This document shows, piece by piece, positions 11,932 through 21,978 of a DNA stretch of 64,000 bases (the stretch's first letter is position 1; each line of letters begins with the position of its first letter). The notes beneath the pieces were generated by a model. It worked only from the letters and a program-made list of their open reading frames with translations, was not told the DNA's origin and searched no databases. Source of the stretch: Otatea glauca (lineage: Eukaryota; Streptophyta; Magnoliopsida; Poales; Poaceae). Where the stretch lies: contig CM070720.1 in assembly GCA_036346275.1 (NCBI GenBank), positions 10,455,278 to 10,519,277 on the forward strand, given 5' to 3'. The position numbers were made by a program, and so were the translations under genes.

Positions 11932-12496
11932 GAAATGTCATTCTGAAATATTCTTTGAATGTTCCTTTTCTCTCATGATTTCTCGGCTGAATGATATCCA
12001 CATCCGTCTGTTGCAAAATATAGCTTCGGCTCGACGCATAACACGTCGTGTTAAAATCTTGCGCGACTCTTGGGCGAACAGCTCTCTGTTTCGACTGACG
12101 GTGTGAATAAATAAATTCAAAAGTGCCGATTTCACATTAAAATAATTCTTTGAATAATTTTCTTAACTAAAAATAAGAAAATGCTGCTATAAGACTTACC
12201 TTACTATGCCTCTTCCTTATCCGATCCAAAATATAGTAAGTCAACATCTCTCTTCTTCAGCAAAATGTCCATATTAAGCACTTGAGTTTCTCAAGTGAGC
12301 TTAAATTGAAAATACTTAAGCTTATTTGGATATCAGACTGAAACATTCCTTGAAAACTCAATTATTTTTGTTTATTTGTGTTGCACTATTTTTGGTTGCT
12401 AATCTTAGCTATATCCCTTATTTTCTAATCTTCAGAAACATAGACATTTTGCAGACTGAGAACAATTGAAATAAATTTGCAAGTTCCTATTTGGAT

Positions 12497-12650
12497 CGGA
12501 CCAATCTAAAACAAAATATCAATGCACCGGACTAAAAGTTTTGGTCCGTCGCTAATGGAAGCTTTGGTCTCGACTTCGTCCAAGACCAAACCCCACCACA
12601 GCGGACCAAAAATGGTCCAGTCTGAGTTTGTATCAATTTGGTCCGTCCCA
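12497..12650 (+). promoter_or_regulatory. Internal copies of the LTR palindrome motif
   Basis: GGACCAA (near 12498), CCGGACTAAAAGTTTTGGTC (from 12527), GGACCAAAAATGGTCC (from 12603) and TTTGGTCCG (near 12638) repeat the motif that is clustered in LTR U3. They lie about 650-800 bp upstream of the env-position ORF. A role as enhancer or promoter for that ORF is inference. Confidence 0.5.
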
Positions 12651-13302
12651 ATTAGTAAACCGTCAGATTTTTTTTGCCAAACCAAGTCTGCCTTATGATC
12701 AAATGTTTCTTAGTCTGATTCTTATCCAAATTCAAATGAATTATATCAGTTTAATAAAACTTTTTCTTCTTTTCTCAAAATTCAAATTTTGTTCAAAATC
12801 TTTCCTATTGCTTTAGGACTTACCCTTTGCTAACCTGACCATGTTTTTTTTGGCACTCCCTGTGTTGCTCAAACCGATTCCAAAAAGGGTTCCCACTACC
12901 TTTCACTAGAACGCCTGTTCCTTTCCAACCACCCTAGTTAAAGGCGTCAGTTACCAAGGCATATTTACTCTCGCAATATGCATTCAATGCAGTAACCTCT
13001 TCCATCAAATCTTCCCTTTGTTACATCCTTGCTTGCGCAAACTCCTTTAAGCCAGAAAATTCATCTCTGCACCGGAGCAAATCCTAATCGGATCTTGGCA
13101 ACGGTGTTCATCTGTCATTATTGCACACGAATCTCTCTCAAGATCAGTAATTTCCTTGAAACTTTTCTTTTATCTTCAAGTCTCAAACCATAGACCTAGT
13201 TCTTAGACTTTAGTTCTTACTGTTCTTTAGGTCTGGCCTTGTGCTTGAAAAGGGTTTGGTCTTGAGTTTGAGCAAAGAGTCGATTTTTAGTCAATAATCA
13301 AA

Positions 13303-15844
13303 ATGAGGTCAAAGAACCCAGATAAGAGGGGATTGATTGGAAAGATCATTGATAAAGTAAAGAGCAAGAAACAGAAAGTGTCTAGTTCATCTCCTGGAAC
13401 AAATTTACCTGAACAACCTCAAGGACCTGTATTAATTCAAGATGTTCACAATGCTGCCAGAGCAAATAGAAAGGTAGTTACCTCTCACCCAAGAAAAAAA
13501 AACAAGTGATAGATTCTGAATCAACCTCTGAGGACAGTATGTATGAGCCTAACAGTGAATCATCTTCAGAAAATACTGAGCTGGTTTTTGAAGTTGACAT
13601 CTTTAGCAGTGAGAAATTGGCCGACCTAAGTGCCAAAAGACTGAGAGCAGTTCGATTGGTAAATGAGAAAATCTGGTTTCCTGAGTCAAGACCAGCTCTT
13701 AGTGAAAACTTTGTGTCTTTATTACACAAGAACATATATAATGCTTATCTGCATAGAAAAGATGGAAAAGGAAAGACAGTATCTGCTCTGTCAACTCATC
13801 AGTATGTAGACTGGGATCAAGTAAATACTATAATTGGCTCAAGTGAATTGTATGACTGCATAAATTCAACTCCTGGACTGAGTGATATAATGTCAAACAA
13901 GACTATATCATGGAGTGTCTCAAGAACACTAGAATTCTATGCATCCTTATTTGTGAACAAACAGAGGAAATATATCATGTTCACTATAAATGGAAAGATA
14001 AGAAAAATCAAATCATCTCAGTTTGAGTCAGCAATTGGAGCCTCAAGTCCTTTGGCAAATCGAACAAGAATATTTGAAAAGTTGTACCCTCACCAGAGAT
14101 GGAGATTGAGTGGTGATATACCGGACCTACAAATATCTGGGCACATTTATAAGAACACCTCCAGTGCAGACTTTAATCGAAACAGAGTTTCCTGTCTAAC
14201 TGAAGAAGCAAAAGTGCTGCTGCTAATACTCAGGCACACAATATATCCCAAGTCCAGATACAAGGAAGGTGTGACCTCAGTTCAGGCATGGTTACTGCAT
14301 CTTATTCTGTCAAGTCAACCTATAGATTTAGTTGATTACTTCTTTGGGCAAATGGAAGAGGCAATCTACAGAAAATTTGGCAGCCCTTTACCGTTTGCTC
14401 AACTAATCACTCAAATCTTGTTGGCACAAGGAATAATATCTCAAAATGATCTGAATAGGGAATTTCAGTGCTTCCCAAAGAAATACAATATGCATATATC
14501 CACCGAACAAAACCTGAGGGTCACTGGTTTTCTTCAAGGATTACAAGAAAATCAGTAGGAAGAACCTGTACTGGCTGAGGAAGAAAATGAGTCAAGTGCA
14601 AAAGCTGAAAATAAGTTTGACAGAAACAGTCACAGAGGGTACTCACAGGCTCAAGGTAGTGATTTCTGGCATCAATCCTTTGAAAGTCATATGCCCTCCT
14701 ATGACAGTCATCATCACGCTTATGAAAGTCATCATGAGTCTGCTAAGAGTGGAAATGACAGAGAGCCTAGTGCTCAAAGTGGTAACAAAGATAAAACTGT
14801 AAGCCATTATGAATTTGCTCATCCAAAAGAAACAGAAGTGGTTCCTGGAAGTGAATCCGGCAATATGGATGATGCTGCCACTCAAGTTCTCTCAAGCCCA
14901 GTTGATAGAACTTTTAATGAAGAGCAACAGCTCTATCACCTTCAAGAGTCAGCAGCTGCAGCAAGGTTCATGGAAGCACAAGCTTTCAGGCCAGGAGCAC
15001 ATGAGCATGAGGCAGGACGATCTGGGATGCCCCAACAATTTGAGTCATATTATCCCCCATCATCAGCTCATCCTGAGCATGATCAGAGGGATACATTTCC
15101 TGGATGGCAGAGTCTTTTTGACTATCCATATCCTACCTCATCCCCTCAAAAGCATGCTGAGCAAGCACAAGAAGACATATTTCAAGCTCCAGACTCTCAA
15201 CCTGCTTGGTTTTCAACCTTTGAACAACAATATTATGCTAATCAAAGAGGATTTCAAGCAAGAACTTGGAAGATCAAGCTACAGTAGCTCTGAGATATGA
15301 AGAACAAGTAAAATTTCAAAATGAAGTCCTGTCTAGATTTGATCAACTCAGCAGCAACCAAGGGAACCTAAGACAGCATATCCAACAGCTTGGTACCAAT
15401 CACAATCTGATAAAGGACAGACTATATGACATGAATCAGAAAATGGATGATCATTACAAGAAATCGAGAAATCAAGTTGAGGCTGCAAACACATCACTTT
15501 CGAGTAATCAGTTATGGATTAGACATCAGTTGGACCATCTCTCAGAATTCACTGAGGATGCCCTGCTTGACTATACTCGATTGGCACATGATTGCATGTA
15601 TGATGTGGGTGAGGTCCTTGCTGAAACATGTACCCTGAATGAGTCCTTGGACCAAATGCAGTCAGATCTTCATCATTTGACCATTCAACCAGGTGACCCA
15701 GACTATCCAAGCTGGCATGATCAAGCTATGACTCAAGGGCCAGGTAATCAAACCCAAGAAGCAGCTGATGATAAAACAGTCTCTCCTCCAAGGAAAAGCT
15801 CAGCTCAGGGCCAGCTCAAAAGAGTCTTTTCTAGGCGCAAATAG
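13303..15844 (+). pseudogene. Sirevirus env-position ORF (putative plant transposon protein), broken
   Basis: An extra gene between pol and the 3' LTR, as in env-like Sireviruses. Pieces: 13303-13509 (basic, Lys/Ser-rich start), 13506-14558, 14691-15287 and 15266-15844. The middle piece has the layout of the plant 'putative plant transposon protein' domain: SRTLEFYASLFVNKQ, then an alpha/beta stretch, then LLLILRHTIYP and AWLLHLILSSQPIDLVDYF, ending in LPFAQLITQILLAQG. The last piece is rich in Gln, Asn and heptads and is probably a coiled coil. No signal peptide or clear membrane segment is seen, so a true envelope role is doubtful. Breaks: a frameshift at a run of A near 13490, an in-frame TAG at 14556-14558, and a frameshift near 15260. 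The intact protein would have been roughly 840 residues. Confidence 0.75.
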
Positions 15845-15868
15845 GAACCCTTTTTGGCTATTGATGCC

Positions 15869-16304
15869 AAAGGGGGAGAAAATCTTCATAACCATAGTCT
15901 CCTAGGTTCTATTCTGTAGGCTGGATTATCTTAGTTAAGTATCTGAGATTTATTTGTATCTGACTTATGCTCTCTTTAACTTATAATACTCCTTTTTGTA
16001 TTTATGCTCTGATATCTTGCTCTGATGATTTAATATTTTGATACTTACCCGTTTTGTGCTCTGATACTTTCTTCATACTGCTCTGATATTCACTTAGTAC
16101 TTTGACAAAAAATATGAATTCTTAAGGATCTAATAGTCCTAATATATCATAATTGTCAGATTTCAGATCATGCATTCATTAAGGGGGAGCACATACATTC
16201 ATAATTTATGCAGTCAGTCTATTTAGCTAACTTTGTTTTGCAGAATAAATGAGATATTATTAACTAAAAGGTATGTTGTCATCAATTACCAAAAAAGGGG
16301 AGAT
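15869..16304 (+). promoter_or_regulatory. Multiple polypurine tracts before the 3' LTR
   Basis: AAAGGGGGAG at 15869-15878, AAGGGGGAG at 16181-16189 and AAAAAAGGGGAGAT at 16291-16304, the last directly touching the LTR. The final one is the plus-strand primer; the upstream copies are a recurrent Sirevirus trait. The DNA between them is AT-rich with no ORF. Confidence 0.75.
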
Positions 16305-18051
16305 TGATAGCATCTAGGCCCCCTCAATTTTATTATTATGTTTTATTATACTTTCGGTATTGATGACCAAGTTAATAATACTCAAAGCTTTGAAGAACAT
16401 ATGCTGAATTCAATAAAGAAGCAAGTTGGACGAACAAGATTAAGGTGCTTAGTTCTAGTCTATGACTTGGGAGATGATTCAAGTCAAATAGCTAGGCTTG
16501 TTTCTTTCTTTTTTGGTTGTCTAAAGAGGGACTTTGCACAAGCTAGTGGATTGGATCATAAGGCAAAGACAAAACTAGATTTCTCGTAGCAAACGACACT
16601 TAGTCATTGTCCTTTAAATCATAACTCTTAGTACAACGGACCAAATTTCAGCTATCCACTTCTTCAGTCTGTTGCATACACAGCATATTCTTTTAAAGTC
16701 AAGAAGATTCTTTGATCCAACCATGAAACTCTTCTGCGTCAAAACTCCTATCAAATATCTGATCATCGGACCAAAATCTCTTGTTTTCATATTCCTTCAT
16801 CCTTGGTAAAAACCTCCTTGAAAATCATCTAATAGCCAAGGGTTTGCTATTTATAGCGGACCAAATATTTCGGTCCGGCACTCTTTCAGTTCATAAGCCT
16901 TTGGCCAGACCAAACTGTGTTGTCCTATTTATTGAAACCTTAAATGAATATCCTTTATCATTCAAAAGGGTTTTACTTTGACAACGGACCAAACATTCGT
17001 GCTTAAAAGCTTAGTCCGTTGCTAAAGTAAAACGCTTGAATAAAACTTATCTCTGTTAAAAAAGGGTCTTTGGTCTCTAACTCTTGAAAAGTCCATATAT
17101 GACGGACCAAAAATTTGGTCCGACGTACATGTGTCTATGCCAGACCTAACTCTTGGAAAGTCCATGTATGACGGACCAAAAATTTGGTCCGACGCACATG
17201 TATATCTCTCAGTTGTATGCCGGACCAATTTCTATAAAAAAGCCATGTACAACGGACAAAATTTTTTGGTCCGTCGTGAATGCTCAAACTTGGTCCGTCA
17301 TACACATGTCCAGTATCTCTAGGCACTGTTGCTTAGTCCGTTGTACATGTATATTTTTGATTTTCCTGACATCTGACACGTCCAACGGCTACTGTAGCAG
17401 GTGTAACGGCTATATTCATTCCAAATAGCTATATAAGCATTTCCTGAGTCATCTACCAAACAGATAGATGAACTCCTTACATTTTAGTATTGAAAAATAG
17501 CTCTCATTCTCAAAAAGGAGTCTGTGCTTAAACTTCACACCATAATTCTCAAACATCTATAAGTGTGTTAGCTCCAGGCCAGAGTCTAGTTGTGTGAATT
17601 ACAAAGTGAACCAAGAGACAGAACTTATGCAAAATTTATTACTCTTGGATCTTAGTGATCCTAGACAGCTTGGAGAAAGTGAACAGTGCGACCTGTCCAA
17701 AGGTGATTGTGGAAGGCCACTGTAATTGTGAGAGGTTTGGAACTCACCTCACTGGAGTAGTGAAAGAGTTACCTGAGTGATCACCGGAGCTACTGCGACT
17801 AGCTTTGGAGAAACAAAACTTCGGAAGAAGTGCTTCAACGTGGATTAGGAGTGCAACTTTGAACCACGGGATAAATCTCTGTCTCTTTTGTGCTCTATTT
17901 CTCTTTATTGCTTTCGCTGTTTTCATTGTTTGTTTTTTTTACTTCTGTTCTGTACTACTCTCTCTTAAAGAATTATGAATTGTTATAATAAAAAAATTAA
18001 AACTTGAAAAAGTTGCCTATTCACCCCCCTCTAGACCAACTAGATTCTTCA
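16305..18051 (+). repeat. Sirevirus 3' LTR
   Basis: Same length (1747 bp) and layout as the 5' LTR, including the palindrome cluster (for example 17103-17122 and 17172-17191) and TATATAAG at 17430. Ends TTCA, followed by CGGCA (18052-18056), the duplicated target. Confidence 0.95.
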
Positions 18052-18056
18052 CGGCA

Positions 18057-18328
18057 TCACACTGTCATTATTGTTGGCGTCACACCAACTCTCCCTCAAA
18101 GTGGGTCACACCACCACCTCTACGAACACGGCCTCATACCGTGGTTCATGGCTCCAGCACTAGTGCACCATCACCGCATCCTCTCGCTGCTAGCCTCAAC
18201 ATTGCCACGTCGCCGGTGTCGTGGCTCCCCGACGTAGCATCAGGCGGCCACCATTTTGCATGGAGCCTCTACGTTACCAAGTCGCTATCAGGCGGCATCA
18301 CCTTCAATATCTCTTCATGATCGAATAG
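18057..18328. other. TRIM-like internal region, right part
   Basis: Continues the GGCGTCACACC / CCTCATACCG short-unit array of 328-581, then becomes mixed GC-rich DNA. No gene is supported. The ORF at 18004-18237 crosses the Sirevirus border. Confidence 0.55.
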
Positions 18329-18341
18329 TGCTTTGATACCA
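18329..18341 (-). promoter_or_regulatory. Primer-binding site of the TRIM-like element
   Basis: The minus strand reads TGGTATCAAAGCA two bases inside the right LTR. It resembles the copia initiator-Met-tRNA site with one change from TGGTATCAGAGC. Confidence 0.75.
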
Positions 18342-18343
18342 AA

Positions 18344-18640
18344 TGTTAGAAATCAATTACTAATTTCCACTCTTTCTCACTTGGGAATCACACCCTCACA
18401 TGTGTTCCTCACAATCACATGTATGCACTCGTAAATGAGTATGGACTCATACGAAACCTCAAAATTTTATTCACATCAAGTTCTAGTTAAATATAGCGCA
18501 TGCATACTAATCCGGCAACAGCCTAGATCGAAAATTATGCCACTGATCCTTCCTAATCATGCATTATTTACTTCCTTCTACCTGCAGGCAACTTGACTAA
18601 AAACATGGAAAAAACAATTAAAACAAGATTATTTTCAACA
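18344..18640 (-). repeat. TRIM-like LTR, right copy (5' LTR in element orientation)
   Basis: Begins TGTTAGAAATC, ends TTCAACA, and is followed by the target duplication CTGTA (18641-18645). Related to 44-315 along its length. Confidence 0.8.
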
Positions 18641-18645
18641 CTGTA

Positions 18646-18784
18646 TGCTGTTCTTCTCCGAGCTCGCATGCACCAGACGGCCTTAGTCCTCGTGTCTCTA
18701 ATGGCGAGGGCCTCACAAACAAAAGAAAAGGAAATAAAGAATCATTGGAGTTCCTTCCGGCCACAAAGTACATACCGATGGGAA
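18646..18784. other. Apparent low-copy DNA between two elements
   Basis: Mixed-composition DNA that belongs to neither the TRIM-like element nor the mini-CACTA. No gene is seen. Confidence 0.4.
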
Positions 18785-18787
18785 TAG

Positions 18788-20188
18788 CACAACTGCAGAA
18801 ACAGTTATCACTGTCGATTCCAAACTGGTATCACTGCCGGATATTAGAATCGACAGTACCTATTCGGCAGTGATAGTCCAACTATCACTGCCACTATCAC
18901 TAACGGTTCTAGAACTGGCAGTGACAACTATATCACTGCCGGTTCTAAAACGAACAGGCAGTGATAGTCCGGTTCATTAATCACTCGGTAAAATAAAAAA
19001 AAATTATTTTGCATTCGGACCGACCACCCCGTATTCTACGCACGATCGCGCGTCACAAGTCACGCGATTTTTGTGTGAAATACGCGCGCGTGCGGTTACT
19101 ACCACTCGAATTCACGACCTGCTGCTCCACGCGAATGCCTCTGACCATCTCATCCATCACTCAATCCTCAACTAACCTAGGATATATTTTCCTTTTGATC
19201 CGTTGTCTCCGAAACTTTTGATGATTATTTGGATATCTAAATGACTTCAACTGGAAAGATTGTCAACTACAAAGTTTTAGATCTCGTCGAGAGCTACAAT
19301 TTTTATATAAATTTTATCTTCATCCGACTCCGTATGAAAAGTTATGATTTTTTGAAAAATGGTCGAGAAATGGTTGACTTCATTATTACTGCCTGTTGGG
19401 AATACGAACCGTCAACCGGCAGTGATACCATTATTTGGACATCTAAATGACTTCAAATAAAACAGTTGTCAACTACAAAGTTATATATCTCGTCGAGAGC
19501 TACAATTTTCATATAAATTTTATCTCCATCCGACTCCGTGTGAAAAAGTTATTATTTTTCGAAAAATAGTTGACAGCATTATTACTGCCGGTTGGGAATA
19601 CGAACCGCCAACCGGCAGTGATACCATTATTTGGACATCTAAATTACTTCAAATAAAAAAGTTGTCAACTACAAAATTGTATATCTCGTCGAGATCTACA
19701 ATTTTCATATAGAAATTATCTCCATCCGACATTGTATGAAAAAAGTTATTATTTTTCGAAAAATGTTCGAAAAATGGTTGACAGCATTATTACTGCCGGT
19801 TGGGAATACAAACCGCCAACCGGCAGTGATACCATTATTTGGACATCTAAATGACTTCAAATAAAAAAGTTATAAACTACAAAGTTGTAGATCTCATCGA
19901 GAGCTACAATTTTTATATAAATTTTATCTCCATCCGACACCATATGAAAAAGTTATGATTTTTCGAAAAGTTACTATCACTGCCGGTTTTTTAGAACCGT
20001 CAGTAATAGTATCACTACCGGTTTGTTTTAGAACTGGCAGTGATAAGTTACTATCACTGTCGGTTCTTCTTTGGTCTAGCATTTGTGCCGGTCTAGCTTA
20101 TGAACCGACAGTGATAGTCTTATCACTGCCGGTTTTAACTAAATCGGCAGTGATAAATCGGTAAGAAAGGGTTTTTTTTGTAGTAGTG
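18788..20188. mobile_element. 1.4-kb non-autonomous CACTA element
   Basis: The right end reads GTAGTAGTG, the complement of CACTACTAC, after a run of T. The left end is a weaker CACAACTGCAGAAACAG. TAG flanks both ends (18785-18787 and 20189-20191), the 3-bp duplication expected for CACTA. Both sub-ends are packed with inverted copies of ATCACTGCCGGTT, the transposase-binding type of repeat. There is no TNP2 or TNPA coding, so it must be moved by an autonomous relative. CACTA-C (from 54150) has the same motif. Confidence 0.85.
19228..19960. repeat. Four tandem units of about 190-205 bp inside the mini-CACTA
   Basis: Units start near 19228, 19433, 19626 and 19834. Each contains GGACATCTAAATGACTTCAA, GATCTCGTCGAGAGCTACAA, a TTTTATCTCCATCCGAC block and an inverted CCGGCAGTGATACC end. 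Divergence between units is modest. Confidence 0.8.
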
Positions 20189-20191
20189 TAG

Positions 20192-20820
20192 GGAAGTGGG
20201 GGACAGGGAAGCCGCATCTCAACCGGTTCACCGAAAAAGGTTAGCTATTAGGGATGGGCTGATCTTTTGTGCTTGTCAAGAGATAATTGGATTTTATGGG
20301 ATTGTTTAAGCAAGGGACAGGAAGTATCATTCCATGGATGTTCGCTGACAGGTACAACGTGGCACAAAACAATATGTATCAGATAGAGATCAGCTTAACA
20401 GCTTCATGGATGATGATGTAACTGAATTGGTTCGAGCGTATAATCACGCAATATTTGTCTCCGCTAATTAAATACTAACCCGAGAACAAATGCAAGCATC
20501 TCTGGGTTCATTGATGCAACTTTTGTTAGCCAATCAGAACAAAGTCAAAACTAACAACCCCAAATCTTAGTCAATCTCATTGGCCAAATCCTCGCCAGTT
20601 GGCCACTGGAATACACATGGTCCTCATTGGTCGTTCAAAACCAAACCTTTTTATCTTGTGAATTAATTATGTCATTGCTTCCTGTACACTATCATGTACG
20701 AGTACGACATACACAATTGCACATTGATTGCTTCTTTTTTGTCCATATGAAGTTAAGAACAGCTTTGTACGTTTCAAAAGCAACAACACCTAAATAATTG
20801 GTAGCTAGCTAGCTACTGCT
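20192..20820 (+). promoter_or_regulatory. Upstream region of the ATL gene
   Basis: Probable promoter and 5' leader of the gene at 20821. CCAAT boxes are present in both orientations around 20578-20632. No strong TATA box is visible; TTTTTATC near 20649 and TAAATAA near 20792 are weak candidates. GCTAGCTAGCTAC lies just before the ATG. Confidence 0.4.
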
Positions 20821-21363
20821 ATGTTCTTCTCTGGGCTCTCGTACCACCACCATGGTGCTCCTGAGGCAGCTCCGTACGATGACAGGGACCACAGCCTAGT
20901 GGTGCTCCTCACTTTCGCCATCTTCTTCTCCTTCATCATCCTCTACCTCGTCGCCGGTGTTGTCTGGGCCTCCGCCATCACCACCTGCGCTGTTGCGCTC
21001 TCGTTCTGCTACCTCAGAGTTCGGCGGCGCGCCGCCTCGAGACGCGCCGCGGCCGACGTCGACCGGCGTGCGGTTCGGAGCAACAGTGGGTTGGATCCTG
21101 CCGTTGTGTCCGCGATTCCGACGTTCGCGTACAAGAGGGAGGGTGGTAGTGACGCCGCTGGTGCTGGGTCAGGAGGGTGGGCGCAGTGCGTGATATGCCT
21201 GGGACTGGTGAAGGTCGGCGAGATGGTCCGGCGGCTGCCGGCGTGCAAGCATCTGTTCCACGCGGAGTGCGTCGACCTGTGGCTGCGCTCGCACTCGACG
21301 TGCCCCATCTGCCGTGCCGTCGTCGATCTCACGGCCGACGGGCGTTCTGATCCGCCGGTTTGA
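20821..21363 (+). CDS. ATL-type RING-H2 E3 ubiquitin ligase, 180 residues
   Basis: Single-exon gene with ATG at 20821. Layout is the ATL plan: a short His/acidic N-terminus, a hydrophobic anchor at about residues 24-65 (LLTFAIFFSFIILYLVAGVV and ITTCAVALSFCYL), a basic stretch RVRRR, the GLD box at about 91-103 (GLDPAVVSAIPTF), and a RING-H2 at about 124-165: CVIC, then RRLPACKHLFHAEC, then WLRSHSTCPIC. All eight zinc ligands (C-C-C-H-H-C-C-C) and the conserved tryptophan are present. By family, it passes ubiquitin from an E2 to substrates at a cell membrane; the substrate is unknown. The reading frame is intact and GC-rich in its second half. It is the only ordinary gene in the window, with transposons on both sides. 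Which ATL member it is cannot be told. Confidence 0.93.
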   Translation: MFFSGLSYHHHGAPEAAPYDDRDHSLVVLLTFAIFFSFIILYLVAGVVWASAITTCAVALSFCYLRVRRRAASRRAAADVDRRAVRSNSGLDPAVVSAIPTFAYKREGGSDAAGAGSGGWAQCVICLGLVKVGEMVRRLPACKHLFHAECVDLWLRSHSTCPICRAVVDLTADGRSDPPV

Positions 21364-21685
21364 TGGGTCGATCGCCCATGCATGCCATTGGAGGTTGTTA
21401 GAGCTGTAGCCGTGTAAGTTGTAATTAGGGTATTTGTTTGAGATTACAGCGTTTTGAGATGAAGCGTGAGATTACAGTATCTGTGTTAGCTGTTGCTGTG
21501 CAATTAATGGCCTTCCTTGCCATTTTTGTCTTTGTATATATATTCTCCACTTGACACTGTTAGTCCTAGCTAGAGTCAGTAGCAGCTGGACTAGAAATCT
21601 GTGAAAAATGGAGCAAACATGCATGTAACATACAAAAAGCATGATATCTACCAGGAACAATCGCAAGTCTTCCTCGCTGGCCTTT
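21364..21685 (+). other. 3' region of the ATL gene and spacer
   Basis: Likely 3' UTR followed by intergenic DNA. No canonical AATAAA is obvious. The region ends at the putative left terminus of CACTA-B. Confidence 0.4.
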
Positions 21686-21754
21686 CACTCTATAGTACAA
21701 CACTATCGCTTTATCTAGATCGGTTCCCTTTTTAGGGAAAAATTAATTGTGATA

Positions 21755-21965
21755 GATGATTCGACGAGGGTGTTAATAATTGGTGGAGAATCATCACAAT
21801 CGATTATCAGGTTAGAACCGGTTGTGATGTAACATTGGGCACATGGCACATCACAATCGTTTTCTAGGGGGGGAACCGCACAATGTTCTAACATGAGAAC
21901 TGATTGTGATGTACATGGCATATCACAATCGATTCTTATGTTAGAACCGATTGTAATGTGTCTCG
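21755..21965. repeat. Subterminal repeats of CACTA-B
   Basis: About four inverted pairs of ATCACAATCGGTTC and GAACCGATTGTGATGT separated by a few bases. This is the subterminal pattern of CACTA ends. Confidence 0.75.
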
Positions 21966-21971
21966 CTAGGT

Positions 21972-21978
21972 TATATAT
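21972..21978 (+). promoter_or_regulatory. TATA box of the CACTA-B TNP2 gene
   Basis: TATATAT just after the subterminal repeats, followed by a leader with CTTCAAAAGGTGAAC. The ATG of the TNP2 relic comes only after CACTA-A, at 46042, behind a splice-acceptor-like TTTAATTGCAG. Confidence 0.5.

Larger units (their letters stand above)
11379..13302 (+). other. Spacer between pol and the env-position ORF
   Basis: Mostly AT-rich non-coding DNA, but not empty. It has a compact TATA/ORF/polyA unit at 11575-11931 and a group of GGACCAAA/TTTGGTCC motifs at 12497-12650 like those of the LTR. The rest (11932-12490 and 12650-13302) shows no ORF or motif I can name. Confidence 0.6.
3694..18051 (+). mobile_element. 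Full-length Ty1/copia Sirevirus (SIRE/Maximus-type) retrotransposon
   Basis: Two 1747-bp LTRs (3694-5440 and 16305-18051) start TGATAG and end TTCA, with a 5-bp duplication CGGCA at 3689-3693 and 18052-18056. Order: 5' LTR, initiator-Met-tRNA-type primer site, gag with two CCHC knuckles, integrase, reverse transcriptase, RNase H, a 1.9-kb spacer, an env-position ORF, several polypurine tracts, 3' LTR. Integrase before RT makes it Ty1/copia. Long LTRs, an extra ORF after pol, an LTR palindrome cluster and repeated polypurine tracts point to Sireviruses. The LTRs differ only at scattered positions by eye, so the insertion is fairly young. It cannot move alone: the protease core is missing, pol has a frameshift and a stop and is split by a solo LTR, and the env-position ORF is broken. 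Confidence 0.93.
44..18640 (-). mobile_element. TRIM-like non-autonomous LTR retrotransposon, split by two later insertions
   Basis: Two related terminal direct repeats (44-315 and 18344-18640) both start TG and end CA and are flanked by the perfect 5-bp duplication CTGTA. A primer-binding site (18329-18341, minus) adjoins the right repeat and a polypurine tract (316-327, minus) adjoins the left one, so the element reads on the minus strand. Without the inserted solo LTR (582-3650) and Sirevirus (3694-18051), its own internal DNA is only about 600 bp and has no gag or pol. That fits a TRIM (terminal-repeat retrotransposon in miniature) mobilised by copia-type machinery. The two LTRs differ in length (272 and 297 bp) and by many substitutions, so this is the oldest layer of the nest. 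Confidence 0.8.
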
